Shown here: positions 1-5,705 of the stretch, piece after piece
Layout of the letters: every line of letters begins with the position of its first letter
Numbering within the stretch: position 1 is the stretch's first letter
Notes under the pieces: model-generated
Databases searched by the model: none
What the model saw: the letters and a program-made list of their open reading frames with translations, nothing else
Told to the model about the DNA's origin: nothing
Source: DASTCC01 sp035711465
Lineage (GTDB): Bacteria > Acidobacteriota > Vicinamibacteria > Vicinamibacterales > SCN-69-37
DNA length: 6,422 nt
Reading direction: 5' to 3'
Assembly (NCBI GenBank): GCA_035711465.1
Contig: DASTCC010000111.1
Coordinates: 1-6,422 of the forward strand
Translations under genes and position numbers: made by a program

Positions 1-1781
1 GCATCCTGCCGGCGACGGCGCCGCTCGCCATCAGCAGCCTGACCGTGGCCGGCATGGGCTTCGCATTCGCGCGATCCGGGTCCGAGCGCGTCGGCGTCTC
101 GTTCATCGGCGAGGGCGGATCGTCGCTGGGCGAATGGCACGAGGCGGTCAATCTCTGCGCCGCGCGGCGGCTGCCAGTGATCTTCTGTCTCGAGAACAAC
201 CAGACGGCGCTGTCGACGCCGGTGGCCGACCAGTCGGCGGTGCGCGTGTTTGCCGACAAGGCCGTGGGCTACGGGATGCCGGGCCTCACCATCGATGGCA
301 CCGATCCCGACGCGATCGCCGCGGCCTTTGCGTGGGCCGCCGCGCGCGCCCGCGCGGGCCAGGGCCCGGCGCTGATCGAGCTCGTCGCGATGCGCATGTG
401 CGGTCATGCGCATCACGACGACATGCTCTACCTGGGCAAGGATCCGCAGCCGTCGTGGGAGTACCCGCCGCTCACCGAGCAGGGCTACGCCAATCGCGAG
501 CTCTTCGACTTCTGGCGCGATCGCGATCCGATCGCACGCTACGCCAGCCGGCTCGAGGCGGCCGGCATCGTCGCTCCAGGCGACGTCGATCGGTTCAGGC
601 GTGAGGCCGAGGCGATGGTCGAAGCCGAGGCGCAGGCCGTGATCGCTGCGCCGTGGCCGGAGGGCGCGACCGTCACCGCCAACGTCATCGCCGACGATCC
701 GATCGATCGCCGGCGCATCGAGGTGCTCGATCGCGAAGGCGCGATGACCGCCGAGCCGCCGCCTCTCGAGATCGAATCGGCGCCGCCGTTCGACAAGAAA
801 GGCACGACGTTCCTCGAGGCCGTGATGCTCGGCGTCGGCGACGCGCTCGCCGCCGATCCGCGCGTCTTCGTCTTCGGGCAGGACGTCGGCGGCGCCTACG
901 GCAACGCCTTCCTGCTGCTGCGGCCGCTGCTCAAGCAGTACGGCGATCGCATCCTGAACTCGCCGCTCGCCGAGGGCGCGGTCCTTGGCGCGTGCATCGG
1001 CGCGGCGTTGGCGGGTCTGCGTCCGATCGGCGAGATGCAGTTCAACGACTTCGTCGCCACCGGCTTCAATCAGCTCGTCAACAACGCCGCGAAGATCCGC
1101 TACCGCTGGGGCGGCGAGGTGCCGATGGTGGTGCGGATGCCGTGGGGCGGCCTGCGGCACGCCGGGCCGTATCACTCGCAGAACACGGAGCCATGGTTCT
1201 ATCGCACGCCGGGCCTGAAGATCGCCGTGCCGTCGACGCCGTTCGAGGCGCGCGCGTTGATGGCGTCGGCGCTCGCCGATCCCGATCCGGTGCTCTATTA
1301 CGAACACATCGGCCTCTATCGCGATCCGCGGATCAAACAGGTGCTCGGCGACGCTGCGCCGTCGCCGCTGCCGGTCGGCCGTGCCGCGCTGCGCCGCGCC
1401 GGCGACGATCTCGCCATCGTCTCCTACGGCGCGTACGTGCACGCGGCGATGCGCGTCGCCGAGACGCTCGCGGCCGACGACGGCATCGAGGCGAGCGTGC
1501 TGGATCTGCGCTGGCTGGCGCCGCTCGACAAGGCCGCGCTCCTCGCCGTCGCCCGCCGCACCGGGCGCGTGCTCGTCGTCCACGAAGACTCGCGCACCGG
1601 CGGCGTCGGCGAGTCGCTCGCCGCGATCATCCAGGAAGAAGCGTTCGAATGGCTGGACGCGCCGATCCGAATCATCGGCGCGCTCGACACGCCCGTCCCG
1701 TACTCACCGCCGCTAGAGGAGGCCTTCCTGCCGAACGAAGCGATGATCACGCATGCGGCAAGAAGCCTGGTCGCGTACTGA
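1..1781 (+). CDS. Fused alpha/beta 2-oxoacid dehydrogenase E1 component (5'-truncated)
   Basis: This is the thiamine-diphosphate (ThDP) E1 subunit of a 2-oxoacid dehydrogenase complex, which decarboxylates a 2-oxoacid and passes the acyl group to an E2 lipoyl domain. The frame is open from the first complete codon at 3, so the start lies upstream; 592 residues are visible. Counting from position 3, the alpha-like half carries a ThDP motif running from GEG (36-38) to ENN (64-66), and a GHAHHDD loop near 134-140. A linker at about 215-265 leads to the beta-like half. That half has FGQDVGGAYG (292-301), SPLAEGAVLG with the likely cofactor-activating Glu (321-330), GPYHSQN with a probable catalytic His (388-394), and a transketolase C-terminal domain from about 465 to the end. 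Alpha and beta are usually separate genes; here they are one chain. The substrate (pyruvate, branched-chain or other) cannot be decided, and no E2 or E3 gene is in view. Roughly 100 or more N-terminal residues are probably missing. The GTG at 45 is internal. Confidence 0.93.
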   Translation, partial: ILPATAPLAISSLTVAGMGFAFARSGSERVGVSFIGEGGSSLGEWHEAVNLCAARRLPVIFCLENNQTALSTPVADQSAVRVFADKAVGYGMPGLTIDGTDPDAIAAAFAWAAARARAGQGPALIELVAMRMCGHAHHDDMLYLGKDPQPSWEYPPLTEQGYANRELFDFWRDRDPIARYASRLEAAGIVAPGDVDRFRREAEAMVEAEAQAVIAAPWPEGATVTANVIADDPIDRRRIEVLDREGAMTAEPPPLEIESAPPFDKKGTTFLEAVMLGVGDALAADPRVFVFGQDVGGAYGNAFLLLRPLLKQYGDRILNSPLAEGAVLGACIGAALAGLRPIGEMQFNDFVATGFNQLVNNAAKIRYRWGGEVPMVVRMPWGGLRHAGPYHSQNTEPWFYRTPGLKIAVPSTPFEARALMASALADPDPVLYYEHIGLYRDPRIKQVLGDAAPSPLPVGRAALRRAGDDLAIVSYGAYVHAAMRVAETLAADDGIEASVLDLRWLAPLDKAALLAVARRTGRVLVVHEDSRTGGVGESLAAIIQEEAFEWLDAPIRIIGALDTPVPYSPPLEEAFLPNEAMITHAARSLVAY

Positions 1782-1951
1782 TGGGGTCAGATCTTGAATC
1801 TTGGCGTTTGGTGCCAGGTCTTGAACGTCGAATCGGCCAAAACTGGGGCGCCTGGATTCAAGACCAGGTCTTGAGTCTCGAATCGGCCCAAATTGCGGGG
1901 AAACGATTCAAGACCTGGCACCAAACGCCAAGATTCAAGATCTGACCCCAT
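1781..1951. repeat. 171-bp palindromic repeat element (MITE/REP-like) filling a gene junction
   Basis: The outer arms 1781-1825 and 1907-1951 are perfect reverse complements over 45 bp, and each arm begins ATGGGGTCAGATCTTGAATC when read inward from its own end. The axis is position 1866, where TCAAGACC (1858-1865) and GGTCTTGA (1867-1874) form a central palindrome around one base. An 11-bp unit close to GATTCAAGACC occurs six times: minus-oriented at 1790, 1817 and 1867, plus-oriented at 1855, 1905 and 1932. All six are placed symmetrically. The element carries no transposase. It starts on the last base of the E1 stop codon and ends on the T of the methyltransferase ATG. Its composition (TTGAA/TTCAA, AAAA) is less GC-rich than the flanking genes, which fits foreign origin. 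By shape it resembles non-autonomous elements or REP/BIME clusters mobilised in trans. That class assignment is inference; the palindrome itself is directly visible. Confidence 0.9.
1816..1915. repeat. Two adjacent 50-bp direct repeats, each hairpin-forming
   Basis: Copies 1816-1865 and 1866-1915 abut exactly. Both begin AGGTCTTGA, share TCGAATCGGCC at internal positions 13-23 and end GATTCAAGACC, while the stretch between (about internal positions 29-39) has diverged. Each copy can fold on itself. The first pairs 1817-1825 with 1857-1865 (9 bp). The second pairs 1867-1877 with 1905-1915 (11 bp counting one G-T pair). With the outer arms closed, the whole element can form a three-way junction instead of one long hairpin. 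Confidence 0.8.
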
Positions 1952-2702
1952 GTCCTGGGATCTCTACGCCCCCTTCTACGACTGGGAAAATGCGCGCACG
2001 CTCGGCCGGCGGGACGTGCCGTTCTGGCGCCGCGTCGTGCTCGCGGAGAAGACGACGGCGCTGGAGCTCGGCTGTGGCACGGGCCGGTTGCTCGCGCCAC
2101 TCGCGCGCGCCGGCGCGACGATGGTCGGTGTCGATCTGTCGGCGCAGATGATCGCGGCCGGGAGGGCTCGCCTGCGGCGGCTGCCGGCCGCCGCGCGGCC
2201 GGCGATCGTCCGCGGCGACATTCGCGCCCTGCCGTTCCGGCCGGGCACGTTCGGCGTCGTGCTGGCGAGCTATGGCATGCTGCAGTCGCTCGTCACCGAC
2301 GACGATCTCGAACGCACGCTCGCCGAAGCGGCGCGGGTGCTGCCGCGGCGCGGCCTGTTCGGCGTCGATCTCGTCCCCGACCTGCCGCGCTGGCAGGAGT
2401 ACGGCTCGCGCGCCCGGCTGAGCGGCCGGACCCGCGGCGGCGGGAAGGTGACGCTGATCGAGTCGGTGCGCCAGCACCGGCGCCGCGGCCTGACCGTGTT
2501 CGACGAGGAGTTCATCGTTCGCAAGGGCCGCGAAGTCACTCGGCGCCGCTTCTCGCTGACCTTCCGAACGCTGCCGCTGCCGGAGACCATCGGGCGCATC
2601 GAGCGCGCCGGCTTCCACGTCGAATCCGTGCTCGGCGACTACCGCGGCGGCCCGTGGGACGACCGCGCGGACGTCTGGATCCTGCTGGCGCGGCGGAGGT
2701 AG
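1950..2702 (+). CDS. Class I SAM-dependent methyltransferase, substrate unknown
   Basis: A 250-residue soluble protein with a Rossmann-type S-adenosylmethionine-binding fold. Motif I is LELGCGTGR (38-46). The acidic residue at the end of beta-2 is in VGVDLS (59-64), followed by the GDIRALPF segment (89-96) and the beta-4 strand VVLASYGMLQ (103-112). These resemble UbiE/BioC-type (Methyltransf_11/25) enzymes. The C-terminal part ends in GFHVESVLGDYRGGPW (221-236), typical of small-molecule methyltransferases, but nothing indicates the acceptor. The ATG at 1950 is chosen because MSWDLYAPFYDW is a usual N-terminus for the family and the next in-frame Met (residue 58) lies beyond motif I. An in-frame TTG at 1893 would read through the repeat element and is rejected. 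No Shine-Dalgarno is visible, since the upstream bases are the arm of the palindrome. Translation may depend on coupling to the E1 gene or be inefficient. Confidence 0.88.
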   Translation: MSWDLYAPFYDWENARTLGRRDVPFWRRVVLAEKTTALELGCGTGRLLAPLARAGATMVGVDLSAQMIAAGRARLRRLPAAARPAIVRGDIRALPFRPGTFGVVLASYGMLQSLVTDDDLERTLAEAARVLPRRGLFGVDLVPDLPRWQEYGSRARLSGRTRGGGKVTLIESVRQHRRRGLTVFDEEFIVRKGREVTRRRFSLTFRTLPLPETIGRIERAGFHVESVLGDYRGGPWDDRADVWILLARRR

Positions 2703-2704
2703 GC

Positions 2705-2740
2705 GGACGGGGTGTTTTCCGGTGACCAAACACCCCGTCC
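2705..2740. terminator. Perfect 13-bp stem-loop after the methyltransferase (possible terminator)
   Basis: GGACGGGGTGTTT (2705-2717) is the exact reverse complement of 2728-2740, with a 10-base loop. It begins two bases after the methyltransferase stop codon and sits just ahead of the proposed yebC promoter, which fits a transcription boundary. No run of T follows on either strand, so it is not a canonical intrinsic terminator. It could act without a U-tract, stabilise the mRNA 3' end, or be a copy of a dispersed palindrome. The stem is certain; its function is not. Confidence 0.5.
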
Positions 2741-2747
2741 CCCTATC

Positions 2748-2756
2748 TGCTAAGAT
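2748..2756 (+). promoter_or_regulatory. Putative extended -10 promoter for yebC-ruvCAB-fabH
   Basis: TG at 2748-2749, one base, then TAAGAT at 2751-2756 matches the extended -10 form TGnTATAAT, with 4 of 6 bases matching in the hexamer. It would start transcription near 2763, giving a leader of about 34 bases before the yebC ATG. There is no good -35 at 16-18 bp spacing, which extended -10 promoters can tolerate. It lies directly after the stem-loop at 2705-2740, in the only sizeable gap upstream of the five-gene run. Confidence 0.45.
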
Positions 2757-2796
2757 CTCCAGTCCGCTAACAGGACCTTTCGAAAGCGAGCGAGCA

Positions 2797-3546
2797 ATGT
2801 CCGGGCATTCCAAGTGGCACACGATTAAGCACAAGAAGGGCGCGGCCGACGCCAAGCGCGGCAAGATCTTCACGCGCATCATCAAGGAACTCACGGTAGC
2901 GGCCAGGAACGGCGGCGGGGACCCGGACATGAACCCCCGTCTCCGGACCGTCATCGCCGACGCCAAGGCCGTCAACATGCCCGCCGAGAACATCAAGCGC
3001 GCGATTCGCCGCGGCACCGGTGAAGAAGAGGGCGTCACGTACGACGAGGTGACCTACGAAGGCTACGGGCCCGGCGGCGTCGCCGTGATCGTCGAGACGC
3101 TCACCGACAACCGCAACCGCACCGTCGGCGAGATCCGCCACACCTTCACGAAGTACGGCGGCAACCTCGGCGAGGCGAACAGCGTCGCGTGGATGTTCGA
3201 GAAGAAGGGCCTGATCACCGTCGCCAAGGAGAAGGCGAGCGAAGAGGCGCTGATGTCCGCGGTCCTCGACGCCGGCGCCGACGACATGCGCGACGACGGC
3301 AGCGCCTGGGAGATCGTCTCGGCGCCCGACGCCCACCAGTCGGTGGTCGATGCGGTGAAGGCCCTCAACGTCGAGCCCGATTCGGCGCAGATCGCGATGC
3401 TGCCGCAGAACTACATCAAGCTCGAAGGCAAGCAGGCCCAGCAGATGCTCAAGCTGATGGAAGCGCTCGAGGATCACGACGACACCAAGAACGTGTGGTC
3501 GAACTTCGACGTCGAAGAGCAGGAAATCGAGGCCTCGCTGGCGTGA
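2797..3546 (+). CDS. yebC: YebC/PmpR family protein (TACO1-type translation factor)
   Basis: A 249-residue cytoplasmic protein, close to the usual length of about 240-250. It opens with the family signature MSGHSKWHTIKHKKG (1-15), followed by AADAKRGKIFTRIIKE, the NMPAENIKRAIRRGTG segment (59-74), YEGYGPGGVAVIVE (87-100) and TDNRNRTVGEIRHTF. The C-terminal domain contains the MLPQNYIKLEG stretch and an acidic tail (EALEDHDDTKNVWSNFD). The family was long annotated as a transcriptional regulator. Relatives, including mitochondrial TACO1, are now linked to translation and relief of ribosome stalling at proline-rich stretches. The ATG at 2797 is fixed by the conserved N-terminus; an in-frame GTG at 2722 lies inside the stem-loop and is rejected. 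It is the first gene of the run, and its TGA overlaps the ruvC GTG by 4 bp. A yebC-ruvC-ruvA-ruvB order is common in bacteria. Confidence 0.96.
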   Translation: MSGHSKWHTIKHKKGAADAKRGKIFTRIIKELTVAARNGGGDPDMNPRLRTVIADAKAVNMPAENIKRAIRRGTGEEEGVTYDEVTYEGYGPGGVAVIVETLTDNRNRTVGEIRHTFTKYGGNLGEANSVAWMFEKKGLITVAKEKASEEALMSAVLDAGADDMRDDGSAWEIVSAPDAHQSVVDAVKALNVEPDSAQIAMLPQNYIKLEGKQAQQMLKLMEALEDHDDTKNVWSNFDVEEQEIEASLA

Positions 3547-4091
3547 GGATCTTCGGGATCGATCCCGGTTCCTCGCGCACCGGCTACGGCTGCGTCGACA
3601 GCGACGGCAGCCGACATCGACTCGTCACCTGTGGCGCCGTCGCGACCCCGGCCGGCGCCGAGTTCCCCGAGCGGCTGCGTTTGATCTACACCGGGCTGCG
3701 CCGGCTGCTCGCCGACTCGGCGCCCGACGCGATCGCGATCGAGAACATCTTCCACGCGCGGAACGTCCGCAGCGCGCTGCAGCTCGGGCACGCGCGCGGC
3801 GTCGCGCTGCTCGCCGCGATGGAGAGCGGCGTGACGGTCGTCGAGTACACGCCAACCGAGATCAAGCAGGCGGTGGTCGGCTACGGCCGCGCCGAGAAGA
3901 CACAGATCCAACAGATGATCAAGCTGCTGCTCGGCCTCGACACCGCGCCGTCTCCGCACGACGCGGCCGATGCGCTCGCCGTCGCCGTCTGTCATGCGCA
4001 CACGTCCGGCAGCGGCCTGCCGCCCGCGCCCGCGCGCCGCGGATCGCGGGCCGAGCGCAGCTGGCGCCACGTCCGGATCGACGCGCGGTAG
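3543..4091 (+). CDS. ruvC: Crossover junction endodeoxyribonuclease RuvC
   Basis: RuvC is the Holliday-junction resolvase: an RNase H-fold dimer that makes paired, Mg2+-dependent nicks across a four-way junction bound by RuvAB. The protein has 182 residues against about 173 in E. coli. The catalytic acidic residues are visible: D7 in RIFGIDPGSSRTGYG, E67 in AIAIENIF, and D140 and D143 in HDAADALAVA. The segment FHARNVRSALQLGHARGV (70-87) and the YTPTEIKQAVVGYGRAEK segment (102-119) are typical. The tail after about residue 153 is rich in Pro and Arg (PPAPARRGSRAERSWRHVRIDAR), longer than in many RuvCs, and may add DNA contacts (inference). The start is GTG at 3543, overlapping the yebC stop by 4 bp; MRIFGIDPG is the standard N-terminus. 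No strong ribosome-binding site is seen, so translational coupling to yebC is likely. Confidence 0.97.
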   Translation: MRIFGIDPGSSRTGYGCVDSDGSRHRLVTCGAVATPAGAEFPERLRLIYTGLRRLLADSAPDAIAIENIFHARNVRSALQLGHARGVALLAAMESGVTVVEYTPTEIKQAVVGYGRAEKTQIQQMIKLLLGLDTAPSPHDAADALAVAVCHAHTSGSGLPPAPARRGSRAERSWRHVRIDAR

Positions 4092-4095
4092 CGAC

Positions 4096-4686
4096 GTGAT
4101 TGCCCATCTGGCCGGCAGACTCCTCGAGAAGCACGTGCAGCGGCTGGTCGTCGACGTCGGCGGCGTCGGCTACGAGGTGATCGTGCCGCTCTCGACCTAC
4201 TACGGCGTCGGCGATCCCGGCGCGGCGATCGCGCTCCGCATCCACACCCACGTGCGCGAAGACGCGCTCCAGCTCTTCGGCTTCGCGACGCCGCTCGAGC
4301 TGTCGCTCTTCGAGCGGTTGATCGCCGTCAACGGCATCGGCCCGAAGGTCGCGCTCTCGGTGCTCTCCGGGATCGAGCCGCCCGATCTGGTGCGTGCGAT
4401 CCGCCAGGCCGATCTCGGTCGGCTGACCCGCATCCCCGGCGTCGGCAAGAAGACGGCCGAGCGCCTCGTCCTCGAGATGAAGGACCGGCTCCCGGCCGTG
4501 GTCGCCGACGAGCCGGAAGCGCCGGTCGAAAGCGGCGACGTGCGCGACGACGTCCTTTCAGCGCTCGCCAACCTCGGCTATCAGCGCGCCGCCGCCGAGA
4601 AGGCGGTGGACCGCGTGCGCCAGCGCAGCCCGCAGGCGGACTTCGAGCCGCTCCTGCGTGAAGTGCTGCGAGAATTGGCGCAGTAG
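4096..4686 (+). CDS. ruvA: Holliday junction DNA helicase subunit RuvA
   Basis: RuvA forms tetramers that clamp the four-way junction and load RuvB rings on opposite arms for branch migration. The protein has 196 residues (E. coli 203). Domain I is an OB fold (about 1-63) with VREDALQLFGF; E55 and D56 are the acidic-pin residues, at the same numbers as in E. coli. Domain II holds two helix-hairpin-helix motifs, NGIGPKVAL (79-87) and PGVGKKTAERL (114-124). A flexible acidic linker (about 134-150) leads to the RuvB-contacting domain III with DVLSALANLGYQRAAAEKAV (152-171). The start is GTG at 4096, four bases after the ruvC stop, because IAHLAGRL is the family N-terminus; further upstream the frame would read through ruvC out of frame. 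It sits two bases before ruvB. Confidence 0.97.
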   Translation: MIAHLAGRLLEKHVQRLVVDVGGVGYEVIVPLSTYYGVGDPGAAIALRIHTHVREDALQLFGFATPLELSLFERLIAVNGIGPKVALSVLSGIEPPDLVRAIRQADLGRLTRIPGVGKKTAERLVLEMKDRLPAVVADEPEAPVESGDVRDDVLSALANLGYQRAAAEKAVDRVRQRSPQADFEPLLREVLRELAQ

Positions 4687-4688
4687 CG

Positions 4689-5705
4689 ATGACCGACACG
4701 CGCCTGGTCAACGCGTCGCGCGCCGACGACGACGCCCAGTACGAAGCCGGGCTGAGGCCGCGCACGCTCGACGACTACATCGGCCAGGAGCGCGTCCGCG
4801 AGAACCTGCACGTCTCGATCTCCGCCGCCAACCAGCGCGGCGAGGCGCTCGATCACGTCCTCCTCTTCGGTCCGCCCGGGCTCGGCAAGACGACCCTGGC
4901 TTACGTCATCGGCAACGGCCTCGGCGTGCCGGTGCGATCGACCTCCGGCCCGGTGCTCGAGAAGCCCGGCGATCTCGCGGCGATTCTCACCAACCTGAAG
5001 CCGCGCGAAGTGCTGTTCATCGACGAGATCCACCGGATGAGCCCGACGATCGAAGAGATCCTCTATCCGGCGATGGAGGACTTCGAGCTCGACATCGTCA
5101 TCGGCCAGGGACCGAGCGCGCGATCGGTGAAGGTGCCGGTGCAGCCGTTCACGCTGATCGGCGCGACGACGCGCGCCGGCTTGCTGACCGCGCCGCTTCG
5201 CGCCCGCTTCGGCATCCAGCACCATCTCGACTTCTACGGCGAGGCCGAGATCGGCGAAATCGTCCGCCGATCGGCGCGGATCCTCGGCGTCGAGATCGAC
5301 GACGAGGCGGCCGGTGAGATCGCACGTCGGTCGCGCGGCACGCCGCGCATCGCCAATCGTCTGCTCCGCCGCGTGCGCGACTACGCGCAGGTCCGGGCCG
5401 ACGGCCGGTTGACGAAGCAGGTGTGTCTGGCGGCGCTCGACTTGATGCAGGTGGACGCTCACGGCTTCGACGAGCCGGATCGGCGGCTGCTGCGCACCAT
5501 CGTCGACAAGTTCAGCGGCGGACCGGTCGGGCTCAACAGCCTGGCGGCCGCGATCGGCGAAGAGAAGGACGCGATCGAAGACATCTACGAGCCGTACCTG
5601 ATTCAGGCCGGCTTCCTCGATCGCACGCCGCGCGGACGCGTCGCGACCGCACGCGCCTACGAATATCTCGGGCTCATGCCCCCTCGAAAGGATCGGTTGT
5701 GGTGA
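4689..5705 (+). CDS. ruvB: Holliday junction DNA helicase ATPase RuvB
   Basis: RuvB is the AAA+ motor of branch migration: hexameric rings that pump DNA through the RuvA-held junction using ATP. The protein has 338 residues, the normal length. The order is LRPRTLDDYIGQ (22-33), Walker A GPPGLGKTT (61-69), STSGPVLEKPGDLAA (84-98), Walker B LFIDEIHR (109-116), the LDIVIGQGPSARSVK segment (134-148), sensor 1 TLIGATTRAGLL (155-166), and PLRARFG (169-175) with the arginine-finger candidates R171 and R173. Sensor 2 is in RGTPRIANRLLRRVRD (216-231). The C-terminal winged-helix DNA-binding domain contains DKFSGGPVGLNSLAAAIGEE (273-292) and FLDRTPRGR (309-317). ATG at 4689 lies two bases after the ruvA stop, and the TGA overlaps the fabH GTG. 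Nothing in it is unusual. Confidence 0.98.
   Translation: MTDTRLVNASRADDDAQYEAGLRPRTLDDYIGQERVRENLHVSISAANQRGEALDHVLLFGPPGLGKTTLAYVIGNGLGVPVRSTSGPVLEKPGDLAAILTNLKPREVLFIDEIHRMSPTIEEILYPAMEDFELDIVIGQGPSARSVKVPVQPFTLIGATTRAGLLTAPLRARFGIQHHLDFYGEAEIGEIVRRSARILGVEIDDEAAGEIARRSRGTPRIANRLLRRVRDYAQVRADGRLTKQVCLAALDLMQVDAHGFDEPDRRLLRTIVDKFSGGPVGLNSLAAAIGEEKDAIEDIYEPYLIQAGFLDRTPRGRVATARAYEYLGLMPPRKDRLW
5687..5692 (+). promoter_or_regulatory. Ribosome-binding site for fabH, inside ruvB
   Basis: AAAGGA lies 9 bases before the GTG at 5702 and 6 bases before a second in-frame GTG at 5699. The tandem GTG GTG leaves the exact fabH start undecided by one codon. The 5702 start gives the classic 4-bp GTGA overlap and the better spacing. 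Confidence 0.45.

Noticed and set aside
1781..1945. A 54-codon ORF starting at the ATG that overlaps the E1 stop (TGATG) and lying wholly inside the palindromic element
   Set aside because: Its sequence is dictated by the inverted and direct repeats, it resembles no family I know, and the 50-bp internal repeat unit is not a multiple of three. It is most likely a by-product of the element.
1893..1949. An upstream TTG start adding 19 residues to the methyltransferase
   Set aside because: The extra residues are encoded by the repeat arm and are low in family character, while the ATG at 1950 gives a typical methyltransferase N-terminus.
1781..1951. The repeat region as a small CRISPR array
   Set aside because: There are only two abutting 50-bp direct copies with no unique spacers, and the overall symmetry is palindromic. 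No cas genes are nearby.
2722..2796. An upstream GTG start for yebC adding 25 residues
   Set aside because: The start would lie inside the stem-loop and before the predicted promoter, and the family begins at MSGHSKW.
1935..3038. A 367-codon minus-strand ORF opposite the methyltransferase and the start of yebC
   Set aside because: It crosses two well-supported + strand genes and the hairpin between them, and its translation is Arg/Ala/Pro-rich without recognisable motifs, as expected for antisense frames in GC-rich DNA.
3970..4095. An upstream start for ruvA inside ruvC
   Set aside because: The 42 added residues are the out-of-frame shadow of the ruvC 3' end. The family N-terminus begins at the GTG at 4096.
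4581..5462. A 293-codon minus-strand ORF opposite ruvB
   Set aside because: It is an antisense shadow of a highly conserved gene. The Asp/Arg/His-rich translation has no domain signature.
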